Part shown: piece after piece, positions 16,161 to 24,613 of the stretch
Position numbering within the stretch: the stretch's first letter is position 1
Layout of the letters: each line of letters begins with the position of its first letter
The notes under the pieces: model-generated
Seen by the model: the letters and a program-made list of their open reading frames with translations, nothing else
The model's database searches: none
Told to the model about the DNA's origin: nothing
Translations under genes and position numbers: made by a program
From: Bacteroidaceae bacterium
GTDB taxonomy: Bacteria; Bacteroidota; Bacteroidia; Bacteroidales; Bacteroidaceae
Assembly: GCA_017453465.1 (NCBI GenBank)
Contig: JAFTEV010000043.1
Location: forward strand, 1-55,068
Direction: 5' to 3'
Length of the DNA: 55,068 nucleotides

Positions 16161-17498
16161 TTATACAATTCCCTGTGCCATCATAGCCTTGGCAACCTTC
16201 ATGAAGCCTGCAACGTTGGCGCCCTTCACGTAGTTGACATAGCCATCGGCCTCTGTGCCGTACTTCACACAGTTCTCGTGGATGTTCTCCATGATCCAGA
16301 GCAGCTTGGCATCTACCTCTTCTGCGCTCCAGCTCAGACGCTCTGAGTTCTGGCTCATTTCGAGGCCCGATACCGATACACCGCCGGCGTTGCTGGCCTT
16401 GCCTGGAGAGTAGAGAATCTTGGCTTCCTGGAACACGCGGATAGCACCTGGAGTAGAAGGCATGTTGGCACCCTCAGCCACAGCAATCACGCCGTTGGCA
16501 ACGAGAGCCTTGGCAGCCTCTTCGTTCAGTTCGTTCTGCGTAGCGCATGGCAGGGCGATGTCGGCCTTCTCGAACCAAGGCTTTGCGTCGGCCACATACT
16601 TGGCAGTGGGGTACTTATCTACATATTCCTTGATGCGACCACGGTAAACGTTCTTCAGCTCCATGATGTAGTCGAGCTTCTCGCGTGTGATGCCGTCTGG
16701 GTCATAGATGTAACCGTTAGAGTCTGACATGGTCATTGGGATGCCACCGAGCTGCAACACCTTCTCGGCTGCATACTGAGCCACGTTGCCTGCACCGGAG
16801 ATGAGCACCTTCTTGCCTTCCACGGTCTGACCCTTGGTCTTCAGCATGGCGCGGAGGAAATAGACTGTGCCGTAGCCTGTAGCTTCGGGACGGATGAGCG
16901 AACCGCCGAACTCGATGCCCTTGCCGGTGAGCACACCGCTGTACTCGCGAGTGAGCTTCTTGTACATGCCGAACATGTAGCCTACTTCGCGGCCACCTAC
17001 GCCAATGTCGCCTGCGGGCACGTCAACGTCGGGTCCGATGTGGCGAGTGAGTTCCAGCATGAAAGCCTGGCAGAAACGCATTACCTCAGCGTTGCTCTTG
17101 CCACGTGGAGAGAAGTCTGAGCCGCCCTTGCCGCCACCCATTGGCAGTGTGGTGAGCGAGTTCTTGAAGGTCTGCTCGAAGGCGAGGAACTTCAGGATGC
17201 CCAGGTTCACAGAGCTGTGGAAACGGATACCGCCCTTGTACGGGCCAATGGCGTTGTTGTGCTGAATGCGGTAGCCCATGTTCGTCTGAATCTGTCCCTT
17301 GTCGTCCATCCAAGTGACGCGGAACTGATACACGCGGTCTGGAATGCAGAGACGCTCGATGAGGTTCACCTTGTCGAACTCTGGGTGCTTGTTGTACTCT
17401 TCCTCGATGGTTCCGAGAACTTCTTCTACTGCCTGATGATACTCTGGCTCGTTAGGAAAACGGCGCTTCAGGTCTTCTAATACTTTTTTTGCGTCCAT
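16161..17498 (-). CDS. gdhA: NADP-type glutamate dehydrogenase
   Basis: A 445-residue cytoplasmic enzyme for reductive amination of 2-oxoglutarate with ammonia, a main ammonium-assimilation route in Bacteroidales. The sequence is full length. Substrate-binding and catalytic segments include YKGGIRFHSSVN, the catalytic-lysine motif PMGGGKGGSDF, DVDVPAGDIGVGGREVGYM and the Rossmann motif SGAGNVAQYAAEKV. The ATG at 17498 is chosen because family similarity begins there (MDAKKVLEDLKRRF); the frame is open upstream, but across the promoter. It is monocistronic. Confidence 0.95.
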   Translation of the reverse strand: MDAKKVLEDLKRRFPNEPEYHQAVEEVLGTIEEEYNKHPEFDKVNLIERLCIPDRVYQFRVTWMDDKGQIQTNMGYRIQHNNAIGPYKGGIRFHSSVNLGILKFLAFEQTFKNSLTTLPMGGGKGGSDFSPRGKSNAEVMRFCQAFMLELTRHIGPDVDVPAGDIGVGGREVGYMFGMYKKLTREYSGVLTGKGIEFGGSLIRPEATGYGTVYFLRAMLKTKGQTVEGKKVLISGAGNVAQYAAEKVLQLGGIPMTMSDSNGYIYDPDGITREKLDYIMELKNVYRGRIKEYVDKYPTAKYVADAKPWFEKADIALPCATQNELNEEAAKALVANGVIAVAEGANMPSTPGAIRVFQEAKILYSPGKASNAGGVSVSGLEMSQNSERLSWSAEEVDAKLLWIMENIHENCVKYGTEADGYVNYVKGANVAGFMKVAKAMMAQGIV

Positions 17499-17621
17499 GT
17501 GTTGAAACGTTTGTTTAAGTGTTTTGTTTCTATTATTTATTAAATATGTATAGGTCTTTTGGGCGGATTTTCGGGTGAAAGTTTCAGCCCGGCTGGGGAC
17601 TGTCGTTCCTGAAATCCGCTG

Positions 17622-17658
17622 CAAAGTTATGGATTTCTTCTAAAACTCACAAGCAAAA
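17622..17658 (-). promoter_or_regulatory. Promoter of gdhA
   Basis: Minus-strand TTTTG (complement of 17654-17658) and TAACTTTG (complement of 17622-17629) are about 24 bases apart, slightly wide for the Bacteroidales consensus. The leader to the gdhA start is about 115 bases. Confidence 0.6.
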
Positions 17659-17925
17659 GTGTAAAAAAAATAGCAAAACACTGCAAAAAGTTGCTTTTTT
17701 ATACAAAATTCTACTTTTCTTTGACTTTTTTCTTGCTTTTCTTTGCTTTTTAAACAATTTGACAAGAATCAAATTTCTGCTTGTTTGCGGTAACACACCG
17801 CGTGCGACAGGGCTTTGATTCCGCGCAGCGGGCACATCAACTCCACACCGCCGGGAGTGAACTTCCCCGCTATTCCCTATGCACTGGAATCTCAGCCCCG
17901 CTTCAAGCAGAAACCGCCCTTAGTG

Positions 17926-18075
17926 CACACTAAACGCAGCGAGATAGGCAATAAAACTAAGAATCATTGTTTGATTCTTGTAAATCATTGTTTGATTCTT
18001 AAGAATCATTGTGCGATTCTTAAGAATCAAACAATGATTTATAGAATAATTGCCTATCTCGTTGCGTTTGCTGTG
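17926..18075. repeat. Palindromic MITE-like element with tandem 21-base inner repeats
   Basis: Imperfect inverted arms of about 50 bases (left CACACTAAACGCAGCGAGAT..., right end complementary) enclose about three tandem copies of a 21-base unit, itself palindromic, of the form AAGAATCATTGTTTGATTCT(T). The remaining gene-free sequence from 17625 to 17925 is AT-rich and then GC-richer DNA in which I see nothing else. Sequence 18076-18240 holds only a small TGAGACT/AGTCTCA hairpin. Confidence 0.7.
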
Positions 18076-18240
18076 TAGTCTGACTGGTTTGGTGGGCTGA
18101 TGTGGCGGAAGCGGCGGCGCAGTGTGGGCGGGGTGAGACTAAAGTCTCAGCGGAATTGCAGTTCAGCCTTGGCAGATTTTGACGTATTTTTACTTAAAAT
18201 GGCCTTTTTGTTGTCAAAAAGTCGGTTTTCTTTTGCTCGG

Positions 18241-18273
18241 TTGTGAATATTTGTTGTTTTTTGACTAACTTTG
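18241..18273 (+). promoter_or_regulatory. Promoter of the susC operon
   Basis: TTG at 18241-18243 and TAACTTTG at 18266-18273 fit the Bacteroidales promoter. Transcription would start near 18280, so translation must start at the ATG at 18297 rather than further upstream. Confidence 0.65.
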
Positions 18274-18296
18274 CAGGTCAAAATGGAATTTTGCCG

Positions 18297-21200
18297 ATGA
18301 AAAGAAATCTACTCTTCGGTTCGCTGCTGTTGCTGTCCCTGTGGGCCAGTGGGCAGTCTGCGGACAAAAAGCCCCAATATGTGGAGGCGGACACGATAGA
18401 ACTGGACAATGTCATTGTGACGGGCTATCAGAAGATAGACAAGCGTTACACCACCAGCTCGGTGACGACCATCAAGATGGAGGAGCTGCAGTTGCCTGGC
18501 TTCAGCAGCATTGACCAGATGATGGAGGGAAAGATTCCCGACCTGGTGCTCTCGACGAACTCCGGCGAAATCATGGCCACGCCGAGGCTGCGCATCCGTG
18601 GAACCTCGACGCTGATAGGAAACCGCGAGCCGCTGTGGGTGCTGGACGGCATTGTGCTGACCGACCCTATCGACCTCTCGCCCGACGTATTGAACGACCC
18701 TGACTACGTGAACCGTGTGGGCAATGCCATCAGTGGCATCAACCCGCAGGACATCCTCCGCATCGACGTGCTGAAGGACGCTGCTGCCACGGCACTGTAT
18801 GGCACACGCGCTGCCAACGGCGTGATTGTCATCACGACCAAGAGCGGACGTGTGGGCAAGCCTATCATTTCGTACAGCGCAAACTTTACGGCTCGCCGCC
18901 GCCCCCACTACACGGACGGGAAGATTAACCTGATGGACTCTGGCGAGCGCATTCAGTTCTCGCAGTTCCTGGTTGACCAGCACTACCTCTATCCAAGCGG
19001 AATGCCGCTTGTGGGCTATGAGTATGCGCTGCAAAAGCTCTATGCGGGCAACTACACACAGGAGCAGTTCGATGCGGCTGTGAACAAGATGGCGGGGCAG
19101 AACACCGACTGGTTCGACGTGCTGCTGCACAACTCCTTCTCCCACGACCATAGTGCCAGTGTCTCTGGTGGTTCCGAGTCGGTGCGCTACTATGTGTCGC
19201 TGGGCTATACGGGGCAGGACGATGTCATCAAGAACACGACCAACCGCCGCTACACGGGCATGGCGAAGGTGAACGTGAAGTTTACGCGCAAGTTTGATTT
19301 GGAGTTCAACATCAATGGTTATCAGAACGACCGCAAGTATAACGCCAGCGAAATCAATCCGACGGACTATGCCTACAACACGAGCCGTGCCATTCCTGCC
19401 TACAACGACGATGGCTCTTACTATTATTACAAGAAATTGTCGAGCCGCTCTGACTACCTGAACTACAACATCCTCAATGAGCTGGACAATTCGTTCCAGA
19501 AGCAGTCGGTGAACAACCTGATGGCCACGCTCAACCTGCACTACAAGCCGCTGTCGTGGATGCACCTGACGGGTATTCTGTCTATGAACACGTCGTCGTC
19601 GAACAGTGAGACACACTACGGCGAGAGCACCTTCCACTCCTCGTCGCTCCGTCGCTCGGAGGTGGGCGTACTGCCCGACAATGCCAGCGAAATGCCCTAC
19701 GGCGGCGAGTACACCAAGCAGACCACCAGCACAAAGGGCTATACGGCCCGTGTGCAAATGGACATCAACAAGTATTTTGGCGAGAACGAGGAGCACATCA
19801 TCAACTTCTCGCTGGGTGGCGAAGCCAGCAGCACGCTCTACAAGGGTTATGACCGCACGGACCGGGGCTTCTACCTGGACCGTGGCGAAACGTTTGTGGT
19901 GAACGTGCCGACCAGTTTCACTTCCTACTACACGTGGTTGTCGGGCAATGTGCCTACGATTCGCGACCAGAAGACCAATCTGCTGTCGGCCTACGCCACA
20001 CTGTCGTACACCTACGACAACCTCTTCACGCTGAACGCCAACACGCGCTACGACGGCTCAAACAAGTTTGGCAGCCGCAGCAACGAGAAGATCCTGCCCA
20101 TCTGGTCGGTGTCGGGCAATGCCAACATCATGAACATTGCGAAGATAGACAAGGACTGGCTGGACAACCTCCTGTTCAAGGTGAGCTACGGTGAACAGGG
20201 AAACATGCTGGACGACCAGACGCCCGTGATGGTCATCAAGAAGGGCACGATGGATGCCTATTACGGCGAAATGGTGACTACGGCGAAGTATTTTGCCAAC
20301 CCCGACCTGAAGTGGGAGAAGACCCACTCGGTGAACCTGGGACTGGAGTCGAGCTTCTTCGGCGGTAGGCTGCAATTCGGCGCAGAGTTCTACCACAAGC
20401 GCACGACCGATGCCTTCATGTCGAAGACCATCAGTGACGTGAACGGCTACACCAGCTACATCGTCAACAGCGGCACGGTCATCAACAAGGGCTTCAACTT
20501 CACGCTGTCGGCTACGCCTGTGAAGCTGCGCCATTTCTACTGGATTCTGTCGGGCAACTTCTCGAAGATATACAACAAGGTGACTACCACTCCGGGTGGC
20601 GAGACCTACGAGCTGGAGGACTTCCTCGCGGGACGCGCCGTGGTGGAAGGCCAGTCGGTGGGCACTTTCTACAGCTACAAGTTTGTGGGCCTGAGCAGTG
20701 AGGACGGCGGCCCCGTCTTTGAAGACTGGGAAGACCGTCAGAACGAGCTGGTGAACCTGAACAATTACGATGCCTACACCAAGGTGCTGGTGCCGAGCGG
20801 CAAGCGTGAGGCCGACATCACGGGAAGCATCAACAACACGTTTACCTACAAGCAGTGGCGACTGGGCATTACGCTGACGTATGCCTTTGGAGCCAAGACC
20901 CGCCTGTTCCGCCTGTTCGACGGATTCACGGGAGGCTACTCCAGCGAGGCCAATGTCAGTCGCGACCTGCTGAACCGCTGGATGCGTCCGGGCGACGAAG
21001 CCTATACCGACATCCCCTCTATCATGGGCAGCGGCAACCCCAGCTACTACCAGTATGCTAACCACTGGAGCAGTGGAGGTCTGTATAAGGGTCCGGTGTT
21101 CTCAAGCAATGCGTGGACCATGTACGACTACTCGACGGCCCGCGTGGTGAGTGCCGACTATGTGAAGTTGCAAAACCTTTCGCTCACCTACGAGTTTGAC

Positions 21201-21377
21201 AAGAAGCTGCTGCGCAAGATGCACCTGGGGCGTCTGGCACTGACACTCTCGGCCACCAACCTGCACACGTGGTGCGACAAGCGACTGCGCGGCCAGACTC
21301 CTACACAGGGCGGCTTCTCGGAGATTCAGCTGAGCGACTGCCCGGTTTACACGATGGGTATTAACGTAGAGTTTTAA
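18297..21377 (+). CDS. SusC-family TonB-dependent outer-membrane transporter
   Basis: A 1026-residue outer-membrane barrel that imports an oligomer captured by its SusD partner, powered by TonB. Signal peptide MKRNLLFGSLLLLSLWASGQ; a TonB-box-like stretch DTIELDNVIVTGYQ; a plug domain with the SusC hallmarks RIRGTST, PLWVLDGIVL, DPYD-like DVLKDAAATALYGTRAANGVI; then the barrel, ending in a C-terminal aromatic (YTMGINVEF). It lacks the N-terminal carboxypeptidase-regulatory-like domain common in SusC proteins, so the TonB box follows the signal peptide almost directly. It is the first gene of an eight-gene run and susD follows after 5 bases. The substrate is unknown. Confidence 0.93.
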   Translation: MKRNLLFGSLLLLSLWASGQSADKKPQYVEADTIELDNVIVTGYQKIDKRYTTSSVTTIKMEELQLPGFSSIDQMMEGKIPDLVLSTNSGEIMATPRLRIRGTSTLIGNREPLWVLDGIVLTDPIDLSPDVLNDPDYVNRVGNAISGINPQDILRIDVLKDAAATALYGTRAANGVIVITTKSGRVGKPIISYSANFTARRRPHYTDGKINLMDSGERIQFSQFLVDQHYLYPSGMPLVGYEYALQKLYAGNYTQEQFDAAVNKMAGQNTDWFDVLLHNSFSHDHSASVSGGSESVRYYVSLGYTGQDDVIKNTTNRRYTGMAKVNVKFTRKFDLEFNINGYQNDRKYNASEINPTDYAYNTSRAIPAYNDDGSYYYYKKLSSRSDYLNYNILNELDNSFQKQSVNNLMATLNLHYKPLSWMHLTGILSMNTSSSNSETHYGESTFHSSSLRRSEVGVLPDNASEMPYGGEYTKQTTSTKGYTARVQMDINKYFGENEEHIINFSLGGEASSTLYKGYDRTDRGFYLDRGETFVVNVPTSFTSYYTWLSGNVPTIRDQKTNLLSAYATLSYTYDNLFTLNANTRYDGSNKFGSRSNEKILPIWSVSGNANIMNIAKIDKDWLDNLLFKVSYGEQGNMLDDQTPVMVIKKGTMDAYYGEMVTTAKYFANPDLKWEKTHSVNLGLESSFFGGRLQFGAEFYHKRTTDAFMSKTISDVNGYTSYIVNSGTVINKGFNFTLSATPVKLRHFYWILSGNFSKIYNKVTTTPGGETYELEDFLAGRAVVEGQSVGTFYSYKFVGLSSEDGGPVFEDWEDRQNELVNLNNYDAYTKVLVPSGKREADITGSINNTFTYKQWRLGITLTYAFGAKTRLFRLFDGFTGGYSSEANVSRDLLNRWMRPGDEAYTDIPSIMGSGNPSYYQYANHWSSGGLYKGPVFSSNAWTMYDYSTARVVSADYVKLQNLSLTYEFDKKLLRKMHLGRLALTLSATNLHTWCDKRLRGQTPTQGGFSEIQLSDCPVYTMGINVEF

Positions 21378-21382
21378 GAAAG

Positions 21383-22963
21383 ATGAAGCATACACATATT
21401 TATATATTAGGATGCCTTGCCCTGTTGCTGCAGGGCTGTGGCAAGTTTCTGGAGGAATACAGCCAGGACACCGACTATGTGCGCACCTGGAAGGACCTGG
21501 ACGAACTGCTGATTGGCGACTGCTACTTGCCGGTGAAAAATTCCAACTACCTGAATCTGACCGAGAACATAGGCTCATGGCTGCATGTGCTGGCCGACGA
21601 GGTGGAGGAATGTCAATCTTCCTACTCCAGCAATGCAGGGGCAGACGGCGACCGCCGAGAGCGCACCTTTGGTTACTTTACGTGGCAGCAGAGGGTGGGG
21701 CAGAACGAGTCGTTCACCGACTACTATGCCGAGAATGAAGCATGGACTAAAATTTACTATTGCATCAATGTGGCCAACAACATCCTCTCCAGTGTGGACG
21801 ATGTGCCACAGAGCAGCGAGACCGACGAGCAGGGTGCCCACAAGGTGCAGGGCGAAGCCTACTTCCTGCGTGCGTTCTACTACTTCTGGCTGGCCAACCT
21901 GTATGGCAAACCCTACAATGCAGCCACGGCTGCCACCGACCTCTGTGTGCCGCTGAAGACCAGCGACGTGGTGGAGGACAGGAAGTTCAGCCGCCAGAGC
22001 GTGGCAGAGGTGTATGCGCAGGTGCTCAGCGACCTGGACGATGCGGAGTATCATCTTACTGAGTACAAGGGCAAGAAGCCGAGCATCTACCGTGCTGACC
22101 TGACGGCTTGTCACCTCCTTCAGAGCCGTGTCTATCTGTATATGCAGAACTGGGAAAAGGCTGCTGAGTATGCCCAGAAGGTAATGAACGAGCACCCCGC
22201 ACTGGTCAACCTGAACACGGCTACAGGCAAGTTCCTGGTGAAGGACAATGCCGAGAACATCTTCTCGATGGGTGGCAACGATGTGCCCAACCTGTTCAAC
22301 TACGTCTATCAGTCCTACAGCGTGAGCCGCGAACTCTATGCGGCCTACACTTCGTCCGACTTGCGCAAGAGCCAGTGGTACTGGCAGCGCGGCAATTTTG
22401 TGGGTCCTGTGCGTACCAAGGTGAACTCCATGTACTTCTCCTACGACCAGACCGCTGGCGACTACTACACACGGGCCTATTCCGAGATACAGGTTCAGCA
22501 AGAAGTCTCTGGGCTGTTCCTGCTCCGTTCAGCCGAAGCCTACCTCAATTATGCCGAGGCCAAGGCTTACCTGGGACAGGAGGGTGAAGCACTGGAGGCA
22601 CTCAACACGCTGCGCAAGAACCGCATCAGCACGTCGGCCAACTATCAGGTGACGGCCACAGGCTCTGCCCTCGTCAGTGCCATCCGCCGTGAACGCCGGC
22701 TGGAGCTTGCGCTGGAGGGACACCGTTGGTTTGACCTCCGTCGCTACATGGTTTGCTCGGTGCAGCCCGAAAGCATTTCCATCACGCACGAATGGACTTA
22801 CTACTCCAGCCACACTTCTACCAAGATGACTGAACGCCGCCGCTTTGTGCTGGAAGAGAACGATGCCGCCTACACACTGCCCATTCCGCAGGAGGTCATC
22901 AACTTCAACACTGGCATGGAAAACAATCTGCGCCCCTGGCGTGAATACACCGTAGTACAATGA
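21383..22963 (+). CDS. SusD/RagB-family nutrient-binding lipoprotein
   Basis: A 526-residue surface lipoprotein that acts as the lid of the SusC transporter. The lipobox is LLLQGC (MKHTHIYILGCLALLLQGCGKF). The N-terminal SusD helices contain GEAYFLRAFYYFWLANLYGKPY, the classic TPR-like segment. The C-terminal part has LRSAEAYLNYAEAKAYLGQ and IRRERRLELALEGHRWFDLRRY, both SusD signatures. Its stop codon overlaps the start of the next gene (ATGA). Confidence 0.95.
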   Translation: MKHTHIYILGCLALLLQGCGKFLEEYSQDTDYVRTWKDLDELLIGDCYLPVKNSNYLNLTENIGSWLHVLADEVEECQSSYSSNAGADGDRRERTFGYFTWQQRVGQNESFTDYYAENEAWTKIYYCINVANNILSSVDDVPQSSETDEQGAHKVQGEAYFLRAFYYFWLANLYGKPYNAATAATDLCVPLKTSDVVEDRKFSRQSVAEVYAQVLSDLDDAEYHLTEYKGKKPSIYRADLTACHLLQSRVYLYMQNWEKAAEYAQKVMNEHPALVNLNTATGKFLVKDNAENIFSMGGNDVPNLFNYVYQSYSVSRELYAAYTSSDLRKSQWYWQRGNFVGPVRTKVNSMYFSYDQTAGDYYTRAYSEIQVQQEVSGLFLLRSAEAYLNYAEAKAYLGQEGEALEALNTLRKNRISTSANYQVTATGSALVSAIRRERRLELALEGHRWFDLRRYMVCSVQPESISITHEWTYYSSHTSTKMTERRRFVLEENDAAYTLPIPQEVINFNTGMENNLRPWREYTVVQ

Positions 22964-23859
22964 AAAGACTTTTTTACATAGCTTTGGCCTTTCTGCTCCT
23001 GGCGTTAGGCTCCTGCAAGAAAGACGAGGTTACGCCCGACTTGAAGGATGTGACCACACCGTTCCTGCCCGCCGTCTCGGACAACAGCGAGGAGGCTCAG
23101 CTGCGCCGTGACTTTTACGCTGCGCACGGCTCGTTCCTGCTCTTCAACGACACGTTGCAGCGGTATGAGACAGGGAAGGACATCAACGGCGAACAGCATT
23201 ACTTCACCGAGACGCTCGACCTGACTTACGACATCGGCATGAGCACGTATTCCAACAACAAGTACAGCTACACGCTCTTGACCGACACGGAGCGCAAGCG
23301 CGAGGCTGTGCAGTATGTGGAAGAATATCTGCTCACCCACATCACGGGCAAGCTGATGCCCTATTCGTGGTTGCTGGTCGATAAGATTTCGCGTGAGTTC
23401 CTGGGTGCTGTTTCTTCGCCATACGCCGCTACGGGCCAGCGTGCCGTGGTGGTGGCGTGCAACCTGCTTCCCCGACTGACCGACGCACAGAAGGTGCAAT
23501 ACACACGGCAGGTAATGAACACCATCATTGCGAAACTGGCAGCCGACAACACCGAAGCCTTTGCCGACTTCTTTGCCGTGAGCGCAGCCCACTACGACGG
23601 TTCGTTTACCGACCCGAAGACCACAGCCGCCAACACCGCTATCCTGAACGAGGCTGGCTTCATCTGTCGCGGACAGAGCTTCGGCTCGGACACCAACGGA
23701 CTTTACCCCAGTCAGGAACTGGACCTGAATGCATACGCACGTCAGGTGGCAGCCACAACGCCCGAAGCTTTTAACAAGAAATATGCTGACTATCCGCTTG
23801 TGCTGAAGAAGTTTGAAATCATGCGCAGGATATTATTAGATTTAGGTTACAAGGAATGA
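22960..23859 (+). CDS. Lipoprotein of a SusCD locus, metallopeptidase-like family without HExxH
   Basis: A 299-residue lipoprotein (lipobox ALGSC, MKRLFYIALAFLLLALGSCKKD). Its position after susD, the LTYDIG...PYSWLLVDKIS segment, and the C-terminal LDLNAYARQVAATTPEAF...KKFEIMRRIL resemble the putative zinc-binding metallopeptidases (Peptidase_Mx1-like) often encoded in SusCD operons. The expected HExxH is not present; the corresponding stretch may be FFAVSAAHYDG. It is therefore either a catalytically dead relative or a different family. It overlaps both neighbours by 4 bases, so translation is coupled. Confidence 0.6.
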   Translation: MKRLFYIALAFLLLALGSCKKDEVTPDLKDVTTPFLPAVSDNSEEAQLRRDFYAAHGSFLLFNDTLQRYETGKDINGEQHYFTETLDLTYDIGMSTYSNNKYSYTLLTDTERKREAVQYVEEYLLTHITGKLMPYSWLLVDKISREFLGAVSSPYAATGQRAVVVACNLLPRLTDAQKVQYTRQVMNTIIAKLAADNTEAFADFFAVSAAHYDGSFTDPKTTAANTAILNEAGFICRGQSFGSDTNGLYPSQELDLNAYARQVAATTPEAFNKKYADYPLVLKKFEIMRRILLDLGYKE

Positions 23860-24500
23860 ATACATTAGCCAATTACTTTTTGCGGTTGTGCGGTTGTGCG
23901 GTTATCGGGTTATGCAGTTGTATGGTCGCTTCGTGTTCGAAGGACGACAGCAGCAGCATCACGGAGCCGTCGGCCACGGGCACGTTTACGGATGAACGTG
24001 ACGGAACAGTATATCACTACGTCACCATTGGTCAGCAGGACTGGATGGTGGAAAACCTGCGTTACGACCTGGGCAACCGTGACCTTTGCCGTATTTACCA
24101 GAGTGCGGATGCCGACAACGGGCAGGTTTATTCTACGGATTATCGTGAACGCTTCGGAATGCTCTATACCCATAGTGCCGCTATGCAGGCGGTGCCAGAG
24201 GGTTGGCAAGTGCCAACGGACGAAATGTGGAGCGAACTGGAGCAGAACCACGGCTACCTCTCTACGGCCTTCGGTTTGCTCTACGGCGGCTACTTCACCA
24301 AGAATACATACGCCGACGCAGCCAACGGCAACCGCTTCATGGGCAGCTGGGCCTACTTCTGGACCAGCACCAAGGACGAGAGCAAGAGTGGCGAATACTA
24401 CTTTGCCCGCAAGAAGTTTTATAGCGAACAGGACATGGTGCGCCTCAGCATCGAGCCTGAAGCATACTTCCTGAGTGTGCGCGCCGTGCGGAAGCGTTAG
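23856..24500 (+). CDS. FISUMP-domain lipoprotein
   Basis: A 214-residue lipoprotein. The signal sequence MNTLANYFLRLCGCAVIGLC ends in the lipobox VASC. Residues ~40-210 are a Fibrobacter succinogenes major paralogous (FISUMP) domain: DERDGTVYHYVTIGQQDWMVENLRY, then FGMLYTHSAAMQAVPEGWQVPTDEMW, then a C-terminal YFLSVRAVRK. FISUMP proteins are surface lipoproteins, many of unknown ligand. The signal peptide is encoded by the same CGGTTnTGCGG words that form intergenic repeats elsewhere in the window, so the leader may have grown out of a repeat element. It is coupled to the preceding gene by an ATGA overlap. Confidence 0.85.
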   Translation: MNTLANYFLRLCGCAVIGLCSCMVASCSKDDSSSITEPSATGTFTDERDGTVYHYVTIGQQDWMVENLRYDLGNRDLCRIYQSADADNGQVYSTDYRERFGMLYTHSAAMQAVPEGWQVPTDEMWSELEQNHGYLSTAFGLLYGGYFTKNTYADAANGNRFMGSWAYFWTSTKDESKSGEYYFARKKFYSEQDMVRLSIEPEAYFLSVRAVRKR

Positions 24501-24580
24501 ACGATTGTACGGTTAGACGGTTATACGATTTGTTACCGCAAAACCGCTAAGCAAAGCGACCGCAAGACCGTAAAACCGAA
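24501..24580. repeat. CGGTT-type palindromic repeat element (inverted copy)
   Basis: ACGATTGTACGGTTAGACGG is followed by the complement of the shared core (CCGCTAAGCAAAGCGACCGC) and AAGACCGTAAAACCG. It is the reverse orientation of the elements at 10701-10827 and 16077-16156, and lies immediately after a stop codon. Confidence 0.7.
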
Positions 24581-24613
24581 TTATAAACACAAATTGTAAA
24601 ATTGTAAAATAAT

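Noticed and set aside
17926-18075. CRISPR array
   Set aside because: The tandem 21-mers abut each other without unique spacers and are themselves palindromic; no cas gene is near.
18243-18296. An 18-codon N-terminal extension of SusC
   Set aside because: It lies across the -7 box TAACTTTG at 18266-18273 and precedes the signal peptide that starts at 18297.
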